The position numbers and the translations under genes are program-made. Shown in pieces: positions 24,916-32,717 of a stretch of DNA of 64,000 nucleotides; within the stretch, counting starts at the first letter, position 1; every line of letters begins with the position of its first letter. Below the pieces are notes generated by a model. That model saw only the letters and a program-made list of their open reading frames with translations. It did not search any database and was not told the origin of the DNA. This DNA is from Achromobacter deleyi (GTDB lineage: Bacteria > Pseudomonadota > Gammaproteobacteria > Burkholderiales > Burkholderiaceae_B). The DNA lies in contig NZ_CADIJO010000007.1 of the NCBI RefSeq assembly GCF_902859705.1, positions 186,001 to 250,000 of the forward strand, given 5' to 3'.

Positions 24916-25094
24916 GGGCGGAACACCGATGCCGATTCCAATTCCACCGGCAAGGCCTCGTCGATGAAGGTGGCGGCGATGTCATGGATGCGCGAGAACT
25001 GCTGTACGACGTCGGCCGTGTCCGCCTCGCGCAGCGCATAGCCCGACAGCGCCAGCGCGCTGCGGACGTATTGGTCGATGGTTTCCTGGGTCAT
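24912..25094 (-). CDS. AtzG-like small subunit (DUF4089)
   Basis: A 60-residue helical protein of the DUF4089/AtzG type. In characterised systems AtzG binds AtzE in a GatCAB-like way and stabilises it. The sequence TIDQYVRSALALSGYAL and FSRIHDIAATFIDEALP has the helix pattern of GatC-like subunits. Its stop overlaps the AtzE start by four bases, as expected for stoichiometric complex partners. The gene lies 36 bases after the ABC ATPase gene in the same operon. Confidence 0.85.
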   Translation of the reverse strand: MTQETIDQYVRSALALSGYALREADTADVVQQFSRIHDIAATFIDEALPVELESASVFRP

Positions 25095-25130
25095 GGCGGG
25101 TTCTCCGGAAAAGGGCGGGTATGGCAGGGC

Positions 25131-25952
25131 CTAGCGGCGCACTTCGCGCTGGAAAATTTCCAGGCTCAGTTTCTTCATGCCGATGAAGCCGGGTTCGGAC
25201 AGGGTCTCGACGGTGCGCGGACGCGCGTCGCCGTAGTTCAGGATTTCGGCCACGCGGGTGGGCCGCTTGGTCAGCAGCAGCACCTGGTCGGCCAGGTACA
25301 CGGCTTCTTCCAGGTCGTGCGACACCAGCAGCATGGTGGTGCCGGTCTGCATGAAGACTTCCTGCAGCTTTTCGCGGATGAACAGCGTCATCTCGAAATC
25401 CAGCGCGGAAAACGGTTCGTCCAGGAACAGCACTTCGGGGCCAGGGGCCAGCGCGCGCATGATCGAGGCGGTCTGCTGCTGCCCGCCGGATAGTTCATAC
25501 GGATAGCGCTTGAGATCGAACTTGACGTCGAACGACGCCACCAGTTCTTCGACGCGCGCGTCGACCTCGGCCTTGCTGCGGCCTTCCAGCCGCAGCGGAT
25601 AGGCGATGTTGTCGATGGTGCGCAGCCACGGGAACATGGCTTCGCGATAGTTCTGGAAGACGTAGCCGATCTTGGTCTGCGCCAGCGACTTGCCGTCGAA
25701 CAGGATCTCGCCCGCGTCGATGGGAATCAGGCCCGCGATCATGTTGATCAGCGTGGACTTGCCGCAGCCGTTGGGGCCGAACACCGAGACGATCTTGCCC
25801 TTGGGGATGTCCAGGTTGAAGTCTTCGTACAGCGGCCAGCCGGCGAAATACTTGGTCAAGCCGCGGATCGTGATGTGCGTGCCGGCCGGGCCTGGCTCGA
25901 ACGGGGCGGGCGCAGGGGCAGGGGCGATGACGGGGTTGATGACAGTGGACAT
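25131..25952 (-). CDS. NitT/TauT-type ABC transporter ATP-binding protein
   Basis: A 273-residue ABC ATPase that powers uptake. The Walker A motif is GPNGCGKSTLINM, the Q-loop is VFQNYREAMFPW, the signature is YELSGGQQQTASIMRAL, Walker B is EVLFLDEPFSALD and the switch histidine is VSHDLEEAV. The signature has QQQTA where most members have QRVA, a common variation in this subfamily. A longer upstream reading frame exists only because of high GC. The ATG at 25952 follows the permease stop by two bases. A Pro/Ala-rich N-terminal extension of about 25 residues precedes the fold. Confidence 0.9.
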   Translation of the reverse strand: MSTVINPVIAPAPAPAPFEPGPAGTHITIRGLTKYFAGWPLYEDFNLDIPKGKIVSVFGPNGCGKSTLINMIAGLIPIDAGEILFDGKSLAQTKIGYVFQNYREAMFPWLRTIDNIAYPLRLEGRSKAEVDARVEELVASFDVKFDLKRYPYELSGGQQQTASIMRALAPGPEVLFLDEPFSALDFEMTLFIREKLQEVFMQTGTTMLLVSHDLEEAVYLADQVLLLTKRPTRVAEILNYGDARPRTVETLSEPGFIGMKKLSLEIFQREVRR

Positions 25953-25954
25953 GG

Positions 25955-26830
25955 TTATCGGCCGCTCCAGTGGACCACGCGCTTTTCCAGCACCAGGAAG
26001 ACAATGTTCAGCACATAGCCGAGGGCGCCCGCAGCCAGGATCGACGCGTACATCTCGCGCACGTTCAGCACCTGCTGGGCATTGATGATGCGGTTGCCCA
26101 GCCCGCTGTCGGCGCCGATGAACATCTCGGCCACGATCACGATGACCAGCGCCATCGACACGCCGCTGCGCAGGCCCACGAAGGTCGGCTGCAGGCTTTC
26201 CCAGATCAGCACGTCCTTGAAGATCTGCCAGCGCGAAGCGCCCATGACCCGCGCCGCCATCACGCGTTGCTTGCGGGCATTGATGACGCCGTAGGCGCTG
26301 TTGAACAGGATCACCAGCACGGCCGCGAAGGCGGCGATGGCGATCTTGTTCATGTCGGTCACGCCGAAGATCATCAGGAACAGCGGGATCAGCGCGGACG
26401 ACGGCGTCGAGCGAAAGAAGTCCACCAGGAATTCCACGCTGCGATAGGCCTTTTCGTTGCTGCCCAGCAGCACGCCCAGCGGCACGCCGATCACCCCGGC
26501 GATCACGAAGGCCTGCAACGTGCGGTTGACGGATGCCAGAAAGTCGCCCAGCAGCGGGCCGCCCGCCATGCCCTTGGCCAGCGCCACGAGCGTGGCGCTC
26601 GGCGTGGGCAGCAGCACGGGGCTGACCAGTTGCAGCCGCACCACCAGGTCCCACACCACGAACAGCGCCAGCGGGCCGATCAGCGGCAACAGGCGCGTGG
26701 CGGTCCATTTGCGCGGCGGGCGGGACGTCGGCGCGCCGGTGATGGCAGGGGGCGCCACCGTGGCGGCCGGCTTTGCAGCCACGGCGGCGGCCGGTGCGCC
26801 GGGCGTGCGGTTGGCGTTGATCGCATCCAT
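25955..26830 (-). CDS. NitT/TauT-type ABC transporter permease
   Basis: A 291-residue inner-membrane permease with about six helices after a Pro/Ala-rich cytoplasmic N-terminus. The EAA-type coupling loop is seen as VMAARVMGASRWQIFKDVLIWESLQPTFVGLRSG (about residues 190-223). It partners the ATPase (two-base gap) and the binding protein (three-base gap). Substrates of this family are small sulphonates, nitrate, pyrimidine precursors and similar compounds; here the amidase context suggests an amide or ureide. Confidence 0.9.
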   Translation of the reverse strand: MDAINANRTPGAPAAAVAAKPAATVAPPAITGAPTSRPPRKWTATRLLPLIGPLALFVVWDLVVRLQLVSPVLLPTPSATLVALAKGMAGGPLLGDFLASVNRTLQAFVIAGVIGVPLGVLLGSNEKAYRSVEFLVDFFRSTPSSALIPLFLMIFGVTDMNKIAIAAFAAVLVILFNSAYGVINARKQRVMAARVMGASRWQIFKDVLIWESLQPTFVGLRSGVSMALVIVIVAEMFIGADSGLGNRIINAQQVLNVREMYASILAAGALGYVLNIVFLVLEKRVVHWSGR

Positions 26831-26833
26831 GGC

Positions 26834-27841
26834 TCAGCCCTTGTACAGCATCGAGGCCACGTCGACCTTCTGCGCGAAGATGCCCTTGTCGGCGAACAGG
26901 TCGAAGAACTTCTGGAAGTACTGGATGTCGCCGGGGGTGAACTCGTTGTACAGGGTGTAGGCAGCCAGCGGCACGGCTTCGGTCATGGGGCCTTCGATGG
27001 CGGTGTAACCCTTCATGAAGGGGCGCGCCTCGTCCGGTTTGGTGCGAATCAGCTCGATGCCGCGGGCGTACGCGGCGATGAATTTCTTGCTTTCCTCGGG
27101 GTACTTCTTCAGGAACGCGGTGGTCAGCGAGGCCGATCCGCCGAACCACGGCGCCATCGGATCGCCCAGCACGTACTTGGCGATCACGCCCGCTTCGAGC
27201 ACACGGGTGGTGCCGTTCAGGCGGCCGACCGTGCCCGTGGGTTCCAGCGTGTAGCACGCGTCCAACTGGCCGGCGGCAACCGCGGCGACGTGCTGGCTGA
27301 TTGCCAACTCGACCACGGTTGCCCCGGTTGCGCCGGCGCGCTCCAGCACTGCTTTGGCCAGCGTGGCATTCTGGATGCCGGGTCCAGAACCGACCTTTTT
27401 CCCCTTGAGGTCTGCGATGGATTGGATGGGACTGTCTTTCGCGACAATGAACTCGTCCAGCACGTTCTTGGCGTTGCTGGGGTTGGACGCAAAAATCTTG
27501 AACAGGCCGGGCGAGGCGATCTCGCCGATGGCCAGGTTGGCCGAACCCGTGCCATTGGCGCTGCCGTCGGCGCGGCCGGCCAGCATGGCTTCCATGACTT
27601 GCTGGGCGCCCGCGAACTTCAGCGCTTCGACATTCAGGCCGGCTTCCTTGAAGTAGCCCTTTTCGATGGCGGCATAGAACGGCAGCCCGGCTGCCACCGG
27701 CCAGTAGCCGATGCGGATGGTCGGGCCAGACTGCGCGCGCACCAGAGCGGGCGCGGCCAACGCGGCGGCTCCCAGCGCGGCGCCCTGCATCAGCTTGCGG
27801 CGGGTGGCGTTGAAGGCAAAGGGCGCGGGGCGGTTGGTCAT
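26834..27841 (-). CDS. ABC substrate-binding protein (NMT1/THI5-like, Tat signal)
   Basis: A 335-residue periplasmic binding protein. The signal peptide has a twin-arginine motif (ATRRKLMQGAALGAAAL) and ends near VRAQS, so export by the Tat route is likely. The mature part begins PTIRIGYWPVAAGLPFYAAIEKGYFKEAGL, typical of NitT/TauT and NMT1-like receptors. It is the first gene of the six-gene operon down to the GntR gene. The ATG at 27841 was chosen because the upstream extension is not signal-like. A perfect CTTGT-AG-ACAAG palindrome lies 29 bases upstream. Confidence 0.9.
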   Translation of the reverse strand: MTNRPAPFAFNATRRKLMQGAALGAAALAAPALVRAQSGPTIRIGYWPVAAGLPFYAAIEKGYFKEAGLNVEALKFAGAQQVMEAMLAGRADGSANGTGSANLAIGEIASPGLFKIFASNPSNAKNVLDEFIVAKDSPIQSIADLKGKKVGSGPGIQNATLAKAVLERAGATGATVVELAISQHVAAVAAGQLDACYTLEPTGTVGRLNGTTRVLEAGVIAKYVLGDPMAPWFGGSASLTTAFLKKYPEESKKFIAAYARGIELIRTKPDEARPFMKGYTAIEGPMTEAVPLAAYTLYNEFTPGDIQYFQKFFDLFADKGIFAQKVDVASMLYKG

Positions 27842-27869
27842 GCGGAACTCCTGGTCGGCGGGATGGGCG

Positions 27870-27881
27870 CTTGTAGACAAG
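27870..27881. promoter_or_regulatory. Candidate GntR/FCD operator
   Basis: CTTGTAGACAAG is a perfect 12-bp palindrome of the TTGT-N2-ACAA type common for FadR-like (FCD) GntR regulators. It sits in the promoter region of the ABC/AtzGE operon, whose last gene encodes such a regulator. Confidence 0.55.
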
Positions 27882-28121
27882 CTTGCATACCAGGGACATA
27901 AGCAAGACCCGTGCCAACTTGTGAACATGGCACCGTTTCCCGGGGCCGCGCGGGCAGGCGATCCGCGTCGGGGCGCGTCGTGAACCAGATTGGTGCATGA
28001 TCGGCACCGCGGCAGGGCGGCAGTGGCGGGCGCGCGCCGTCAGGCGGTAGGATGTGGGCGGATCAAGGCTTGCCGCCTTGGCGTACTGAGAAAGGGGCGC
28101 GTCGCCAGGCGCGCCGCGGAT

Positions 28122-29033
28122 ATGAATACCCGTTTTGTCGAAGCATTTCTGTGGTCCGCCCGCCTGGGCAGTTTCCGTGCGGCCAGCGACCGCCTGCACA
28201 TCACCCAGGCCGCGGTGGCCAACCGCATCGCCTCGCTCGAAGAGGACATCGGCGCGCGGCTGTTCGAACGCGATGCCAAAGAGCTGCGGCTGACGGCGGT
28301 GGGCACGCGCCTGCTGGACTACGGCGAACGCCTGCTCGAACTGCGCCAGCAGATCCTGTCGCTGGGCCGCACCGGCGACGAAGTGTTCGGCCTGGTGCGC
28401 ATCGGGGCCATCGAAACCGTGGTGCACACCTGGCTGATCGGCTTTCTGACCAACTTGCGGTCCACCTATCCGGGCATCGAGGTGCAGCTGACTTCCGAAA
28501 CCACCCGCGCATTGCATCGCGGCCTGCGCGAAGGCACGCTGGACATCGCCTTCCAGACCGACCTGCTGACGGACACCGGCGTCATCAGCACGCCATGCCT
28601 GCCGATGGAGATGGGCTGGGTCGGGCCGGCGGGCGACGAAGAAACGCTGACGGTGCAGCAGCTGCTGAGTGAACCCGTGCTGACCATGAGCCCCGGCTCG
28701 CAGCCGCACGAGGCGCTCAAGAACCTGTTTCGCGAGGCCGGCATTCCGCTGGGCAAGGTGCACTGCGTCAGCTCGATCTCGGCGCTGGCGCGGCTGGTGC
28801 GCAGCGGTTTCGGCCGTGCGCTGGTGCCGTTGCCGCCCATCTACGAATACGTGGCGCGCGGCGAGATGCAGGTGATCCGCAGCGACATGCCGGTGCCGCC
28901 GCAATTGCTGGTGGTGAGCTATCTGGAAGGCGCCGGGTCCGATGCCATTCGCCTGGTGGCCGAACTGGCCAGCCGCGCATCCGACCAATACACCGCGTCG
29001 GTCACGTCGCCTAAATTCGGCTCGGCGCAATAG
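28122..29033 (+). CDS. LysR-family regulator, divergent from ABC/amidase operon
   Basis: A 303-residue LysR regulator. The helix-turn-helix covers about residues 3-62 (FRAASDRLHITQAAVANRIASLEEDIGARLFERD). The effector domain starts FGLVRIGAIETVVHTWLIGFL and contains GTLDIAFQTDLLTD. It is divergent from the ABC binding-protein gene, so the operon may answer to both this LysR protein and the GntR protein. The ATG at 28122 starts the usual MNTRFVEAFLW. A hairpin with T tract lies 90 bases downstream. Confidence 0.87.
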   Translation: MNTRFVEAFLWSARLGSFRAASDRLHITQAAVANRIASLEEDIGARLFERDAKELRLTAVGTRLLDYGERLLELRQQILSLGRTGDEVFGLVRIGAIETVVHTWLIGFLTNLRSTYPGIEVQLTSETTRALHRGLREGTLDIAFQTDLLTDTGVISTPCLPMEMGWVGPAGDEETLTVQQLLSEPVLTMSPGSQPHEALKNLFREAGIPLGKVHCVSSISALARLVRSGFGRALVPLPPIYEYVARGEMQVIRSDMPVPPQLLVVSYLEGAGSDAIRLVAELASRASDQYTASVTSPKFGSAQ

Positions 29034-29123
29034 AGTTATCCCTTAGTGGGCTTTCAGTAATTCTGTTGCCGCCGCGAAAAATTACTCGTTTGGCTGGAAA
29101 AGGCCTGTCGGCCGAAGATGACC

Positions 29124-29147
29124 CCCTTCTGCAACCGAAGGGTTTTT
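29124..29147 (+). terminator. Intrinsic terminator just before a start codon
   Basis: CCCTTC-N7-GAAGGG followed by five T residues. It can end the LysR transcript, but it finishes only nine bases before the ATG at 29157 of the next gene, so it could also act as an attenuator for that gene. Confidence 0.7.
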
Positions 29148-29156
29148 CTTCTTGCC

Positions 29157-29831
29157 ATGAGCCAAGCCAACACGTCTTCCACGCTGCCGCCCAACGGGAT
29201 GCTGTTCGTCGCCTGCGACGTCGATCCCGCGTTCGAAACCGATTTCAACCGCTGGTACGACCGTGAGCACGTCGAAGAGCGCGTGCGTATCCCGGGCTTT
29301 CTGTCGGGCGCGCGCTATTTCTCGCTGTCGGGCGGCCGCAAGTACCTGGGCCTGTACCGCACGGAATCGCTGGGCGCCTTCACCACCGCCGACTACCGCG
29401 CGGCGTTCGAACGCCAGACGCCGTGGTCGGTGACCAATCTTGACCGCATGCGCGACCCGATGCGTCGCGTCTGCGCCGTGCAGGCCGTGACCGGCTTCGG
29501 CAGCGGCAGCCATATCGCGGTGCTGCCGCTGGTGTTCGGTGGCGACGCCGCAGCGTTGGTCGACCGCGCCGCCGAGGCAGGCGCCACGCTGGCCAAGACC
29601 GACGGCTTCGTGCAGTCGTACCTGCTGGCGCCGGATGCTGCCCTGAGCGGCCCGCTGCCGCGTGAATCCACCGAAAACCGCCGCCTGGACCCGATCTTCG
29701 TCGTCGAGGCCAGCTCGGCCGACGCGGCCAGGGCGCTGGCCGAGCAGGCATCTGCGGCGCTGGGCGTGCGCGCCGCCGACGCCTGGCTGCTGGCGCTGGG
29801 CTGGAAGCTGGCGGACGCCGACCTGCGCTGA
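29157..29831 (+). CDS. Predicted dimeric alpha-beta barrel protein (EthD-like), function unknown
   Basis: A 224-residue protein that appears to hold two barrel-like halves. The first begins GMLFVACDVDPAFETDFNRWYDREHVEERVRIPGFLSGARY, the pattern of EthD-like and related dimeric barrels. The second half starts near HIAVLPLVFG. No signal peptide is visible. The gene sits 39 bases before the MHS permease and is probably co-transcribed with it. A detoxifying or isomerase-like role on the permease substrate is possible. The ATG at 29157 has no clear ribosome site; an ATG at 29118 is an alternative start inside the terminator hairpin region. Confidence 0.65.
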   Translation: MSQANTSSTLPPNGMLFVACDVDPAFETDFNRWYDREHVEERVRIPGFLSGARYFSLSGGRKYLGLYRTESLGAFTTADYRAAFERQTPWSVTNLDRMRDPMRRVCAVQAVTGFGSGSHIAVLPLVFGGDAAALVDRAAEAGATLAKTDGFVQSYLLAPDAALSGPLPRESTENRRLDPIFVVEASSADAARALAEQASAALGVRAADAWLLALGWKLADADLR

Positions 29832-29870
29832 TCTGCGGCGCAATCCACACATCACACATGGGGAAACACA

Positions 29871-31190
29871 ATGGCTGAAAACACGCTGCATGCGCCGGCA
29901 ACCGCGCACCCGGCGGCCTCGCCGGACAAGATGAAACGGTTGGCGATGGCCAGCTCGGTCGGCACCACGCTGGAGTGGTACGACTTCACCATCTACAACC
30001 TGATGGCCGCGCTGGTCTTCAATTCGATCTTCTTTCCGTCGTTCGACCCGCTGACGGGCACCATCCTGGCGTTCTCGACCTATGCGGTCGGGTACGTCTC
30101 GCGGCCGCTGGGCGGCTTCGTGTTCGGCCACCTGGGCGATCGCCTGGGCCGCAAGTTCGTGCTGGTCGCCACCTTGGTGATCATGGGCATCTCGACCGGC
30201 CTGATGGGCATGCTGCCCACCTACGCCAGCTGGGGCGTCTGGGCGCCGGTGGCGCTGGTGGCCTTGCGCTTCATCCAGGGCGTGGCGCTGGGCGGCGAAT
30301 GGGCCGGCGCGGTGCTGCTGTCGATGGAACACGGCAAACCCAACCAGCGTGGCCGCAACGCCTCGTTCACGCAGGTCGGGCCGTCGTGCGGCACGCTGAT
30401 CGGCACCGGCTTCATCGCTGTCATTTCGGCCTGGCTCAGCCCCGAGGAATTCCAGGCCTGGGGCTGGCGCGTGCCGTTCATTTCCAGCGTGGCGCTGGTG
30501 CTGTTCGGCCTGTGGCTGCGCCGCGGCGTGGAAGAAACGCCGGTGTTCCTGGAAATGGAGCAAAAGCGCGAAACCGCCAGCACGCCCATCAAGGAAGTGC
30601 TGGGCCAGCACTGGCGCCAGTTGCTGGTGGCCGGCGGCTCGCGCATCGGCTCGGACGTGCTGTACGCCCTGGTGGTGGTGTTCACGCTGACCTACGTGAC
30701 GACGGTGCTGCACCTGTCGCGGCCCATGGCGCTGACGGCGACCATGCTGGGCGCGGCATTGAACGCCCTGGCCGTGCCGCTGTTCGGGCATCTGTCGGAC
30801 AGGATCGGACGTCGTCCGGTGTACCTGGCCGGCGCGGCGCTGGGGATCGTGTGGGCGTTCGTCTTCTTCACGCTGATGGACACCGCGCATCCCATCGCCA
30901 TCTGCGCCGCCGTGGTGGTGGGCCTGTTGATCCACGCGATGATGTACGGCCCCCAGGCCGCCTTCATCACCGAGCAGTTCCCGAGCCGGGTGCGCTACGC
31001 GGGGTCGTCGCTGGCCTACACGCTGGCGGGCATCGTGGGCGGGGGCTTTGCGCCGCTGATCATCGCCAGCCTGTTCAAGTCGTGGAATTCCACCCTGGCG
31101 ATCTCGCTGTACGTGGCCGCCGCGCTGCTGGTCACCGCCATCGCGGTGCTGGCGGCCAAGGAAACGGCCAAGGCGCCGCTGCAACGCTGA
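29871..31190 (+). CDS. MFS transporter, metabolite:H+ symporter (MHS) type
   Basis: A 439-residue permease with 12 expected helices. Early GTTLEWYDFTIYNLMAALVF and the loop GHLGDRLGRKFVLV are typical of the MHS group (shikimate, proline/betaine, dicarboxylate importers). ALRFIQGVALGGEWAGAVLLSMEH is the helix 4 signature, and the second-half repeat loop is GHLSDRIGRRPVYLAG. The partner barrel protein lies upstream. A terminator follows at 31230. The substrate cannot be told from sequence. Confidence 0.88.
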   Translation: MAENTLHAPATAHPAASPDKMKRLAMASSVGTTLEWYDFTIYNLMAALVFNSIFFPSFDPLTGTILAFSTYAVGYVSRPLGGFVFGHLGDRLGRKFVLVATLVIMGISTGLMGMLPTYASWGVWAPVALVALRFIQGVALGGEWAGAVLLSMEHGKPNQRGRNASFTQVGPSCGTLIGTGFIAVISAWLSPEEFQAWGWRVPFISSVALVLFGLWLRRGVEETPVFLEMEQKRETASTPIKEVLGQHWRQLLVAGGSRIGSDVLYALVVVFTLTYVTTVLHLSRPMALTATMLGAALNALAVPLFGHLSDRIGRRPVYLAGAALGIVWAFVFFTLMDTAHPIAICAAVVVGLLIHAMMYGPQAAFITEQFPSRVRYAGSSLAYTLAGIVGGGFAPLIIASLFKSWNSTLAISLYVAAALLVTAIAVLAAKETAKAPLQR

Positions 31191-31229
31191 TGACGCGCCG
31201 GGGCCAGGCTGGCCCCGGCTGCGCGACAG

Positions 31230-31252
31230 GGCCTGGATTCCGGGCCTTTTTT
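31230..31252 (+). terminator. Intrinsic terminator after MHS permease
   Basis: A 7-bp stem with one G-T pair (GGCCTGG with CCGGGCC, loop ATT) is followed directly by six T residues. Confidence 0.75.
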
Positions 31253-31290
31253 GCGTCTGGAGACCGGAAAATCGTGGCGAATTCATTCGG

Positions 31291-31316
31291 CGAAATGTCA
31301 GGTATCTGACTTTTCG
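31291..31316. promoter_or_regulatory. 26-bp inverted repeat upstream of imelysin cluster
   Basis: CGAAATGTCAG and CTGACTTTTCG flank GTAT; ten of eleven positions pair. It lies about 100 bases before the first gene of the cluster in an AT-richer stretch and is a good operator candidate. It does not resemble a classical Fur box. Confidence 0.45.
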
Positions 31317-31418
31317 CTGAATATCAAACGAAAATTGTTTACACTCGCATCCACAAAATTCAAGGTTGAATGGGGCCGCCGCGGGGCGGAACCCCATTCG
31401 CGTTACGGGAGAAAGTCG

Positions 31419-32717
31419 ATGCGCAAGTTGTTGTTGGGAGCGGTGCTGGCGGCCGCGGTGTTCGGGGGAACGGCGCACGCCGCAGTGCAGCCCAAGGCCG
31501 TGGTCACCACGTATTCGGACCTGGCGCTGGCCGGCTACGAAGATTCGCTGACCGCTGCCAAGACGCTGCGCGACGCCATCAATGCGCTGGTCGCCAAGCC
31601 CAGCGAGCAGACGCTCAAGGCCGCCCGCGACGCCTGGCTGGCCGCGCGCGTGCCCTACCAGCAGACCGAGGCGTACCGCTTCGGCAACCCCATCGTCGAC
31701 GACTGGGAAGGCCGCGTGAACGCCTGGCCGCTCGATGAAGGCCTGATCGACTACGTCGATGCGTCCTACGGCACCGAAAACGACGAGAACGCCTACTACG
31801 CCGTCAACGTCATCGCCAATTCCAAGATCTCGGTGGGCGGCAAGACCGTCGACGTCAGCAAGATCACGCCGCAACTGCTGTCCGAAGTGCTGCACGAAGC
31901 CGACGGCAACGAAGCCAACGTGGCCACCGGCTACCACGCCATCGAATTCCTGCTGTGGGGCCAGGACCTGAACGGCACCGGCCCCGCGCCGGCCGACCGC
32001 AAGGGCACGCCGCAAGAGCGCCATGCCGGCAACCGCCCGCACACCGATTTCGATCCCAAGCAGTGCACCGGGGGCCACTGCGAACGCCGCATCGAGTTCC
32101 TGAAGGCCGTGACCGACCTGCTGGTGACCGACCTGGAAGAAATGGTGGGCAACTGGAAAAAGGACGGCGCCGCGCGCAAGGCCGTCGAAGAAGATCCCAA
32201 GGCCGGCCTGATCGCGATGCTGACCGGCCTGGGCAGCCTGTCGTACGGCGAACTGGCCGGCGAACGCATGAAGCTGGGCCTGATGCTGCACGATCCCGAA
32301 GAAGAGCACGACTGCTTCTCGGACAACACCCACAATTCGCACTTCTACGACCAGATCGGCATCCGCAATGTCTACCTGGGTTCGTACACGCGCATCGACG
32401 GCAAGACCGTGGAAGGCGCCAGCCTGTCCGAACTGGTGAAGGCGCGCGATCCCAAGCTGGACGTCGAAGTGCGCGCCAAGCTGGACGCCACCGTGGCCGC
32501 CATGCAGGCGCTCAAGGTACGCGCCGAAACGGTCGAGACCTACGACCAGATGATCGCGGACGGCAACAAGGAAGGCAACGCCGTGGTGCAGGCCGCCATC
32601 GACCGCCTGGTCGACCAGACCCGCAGCCTGGAACGTGTGATCACGTTGCTGGACCTGGGCAAGGTCGCCATCGAAGGTTCCGACAGCCTGGATAAACCCG
32701 ACGCCGTATTCAAGTGA
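31419..32717 (+). CDS. Imelysin-family (peptidase M75-like) exported protein, first copy
   Basis: A 432-residue periplasmic protein with signal peptide (MRKLLLGAVLAAAVFGGTAHA). Imelysin family proteins (IrpA, IcmP, EfeO-like) are linked to iron handling. The conserved GxHxxE motif is present as GYHAIEFLLWG near residue 175, and PWDLL-like helices follow (EGRVNAWPLDEGLIDYVD). Conserved Cys/His-rich loops such as DFDPKQCTGGHCERR are present. GGGAG stands before the ATG at 31419. It starts a four-gene cluster with overlapping junctions; its stop overlaps the next start as GTGA. Confidence 0.88.
   Translation: MRKLLLGAVLAAAVFGGTAHAAVQPKAVVTTYSDLALAGYEDSLTAAKTLRDAINALVAKPSEQTLKAARDAWLAARVPYQQTEAYRFGNPIVDDWEGRVNAWPLDEGLIDYVDASYGTENDENAYYAVNVIANSKISVGGKTVDVSKITPQLLSEVLHEADGNEANVATGYHAIEFLLWGQDLNGTGPAPADRKGTPQERHAGNRPHTDFDPKQCTGGHCERRIEFLKAVTDLLVTDLEEMVGNWKKDGAARKAVEEDPKAGLIAMLTGLGSLSYGELAGERMKLGLMLHDPEEEHDCFSDNTHNSHFYDQIGIRNVYLGSYTRIDGKTVEGASLSELVKARDPKLDVEVRAKLDATVAAMQALKVRAETVETYDQMIADGNKEGNAVVQAAIDRLVDQTRSLERVITLLDLGKVAIEGSDSLDKPDAVFK

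Noticed and set aside
25131-29030. Very long minus-strand open frame reading through the ABC ATPase gene
   Set aside because: Only the last 273 codons are protein-like; the rest is the out-of-frame shadow of the permease, binding protein and LysR genes, caused by high GC and few stop codons.
31280-31400. Fur box before the imelysin cluster
   Set aside because: No stretch matches the GATAAT hexamer arrangement well enough, although iron regulation remains likely by family.
29082-32342. Minus-strand open frame of more than 1000 codons
   Set aside because: Antisense to the barrel protein, MHS permease and imelysin genes; composition is His/Gln/Arg-rich and typical of shadows.
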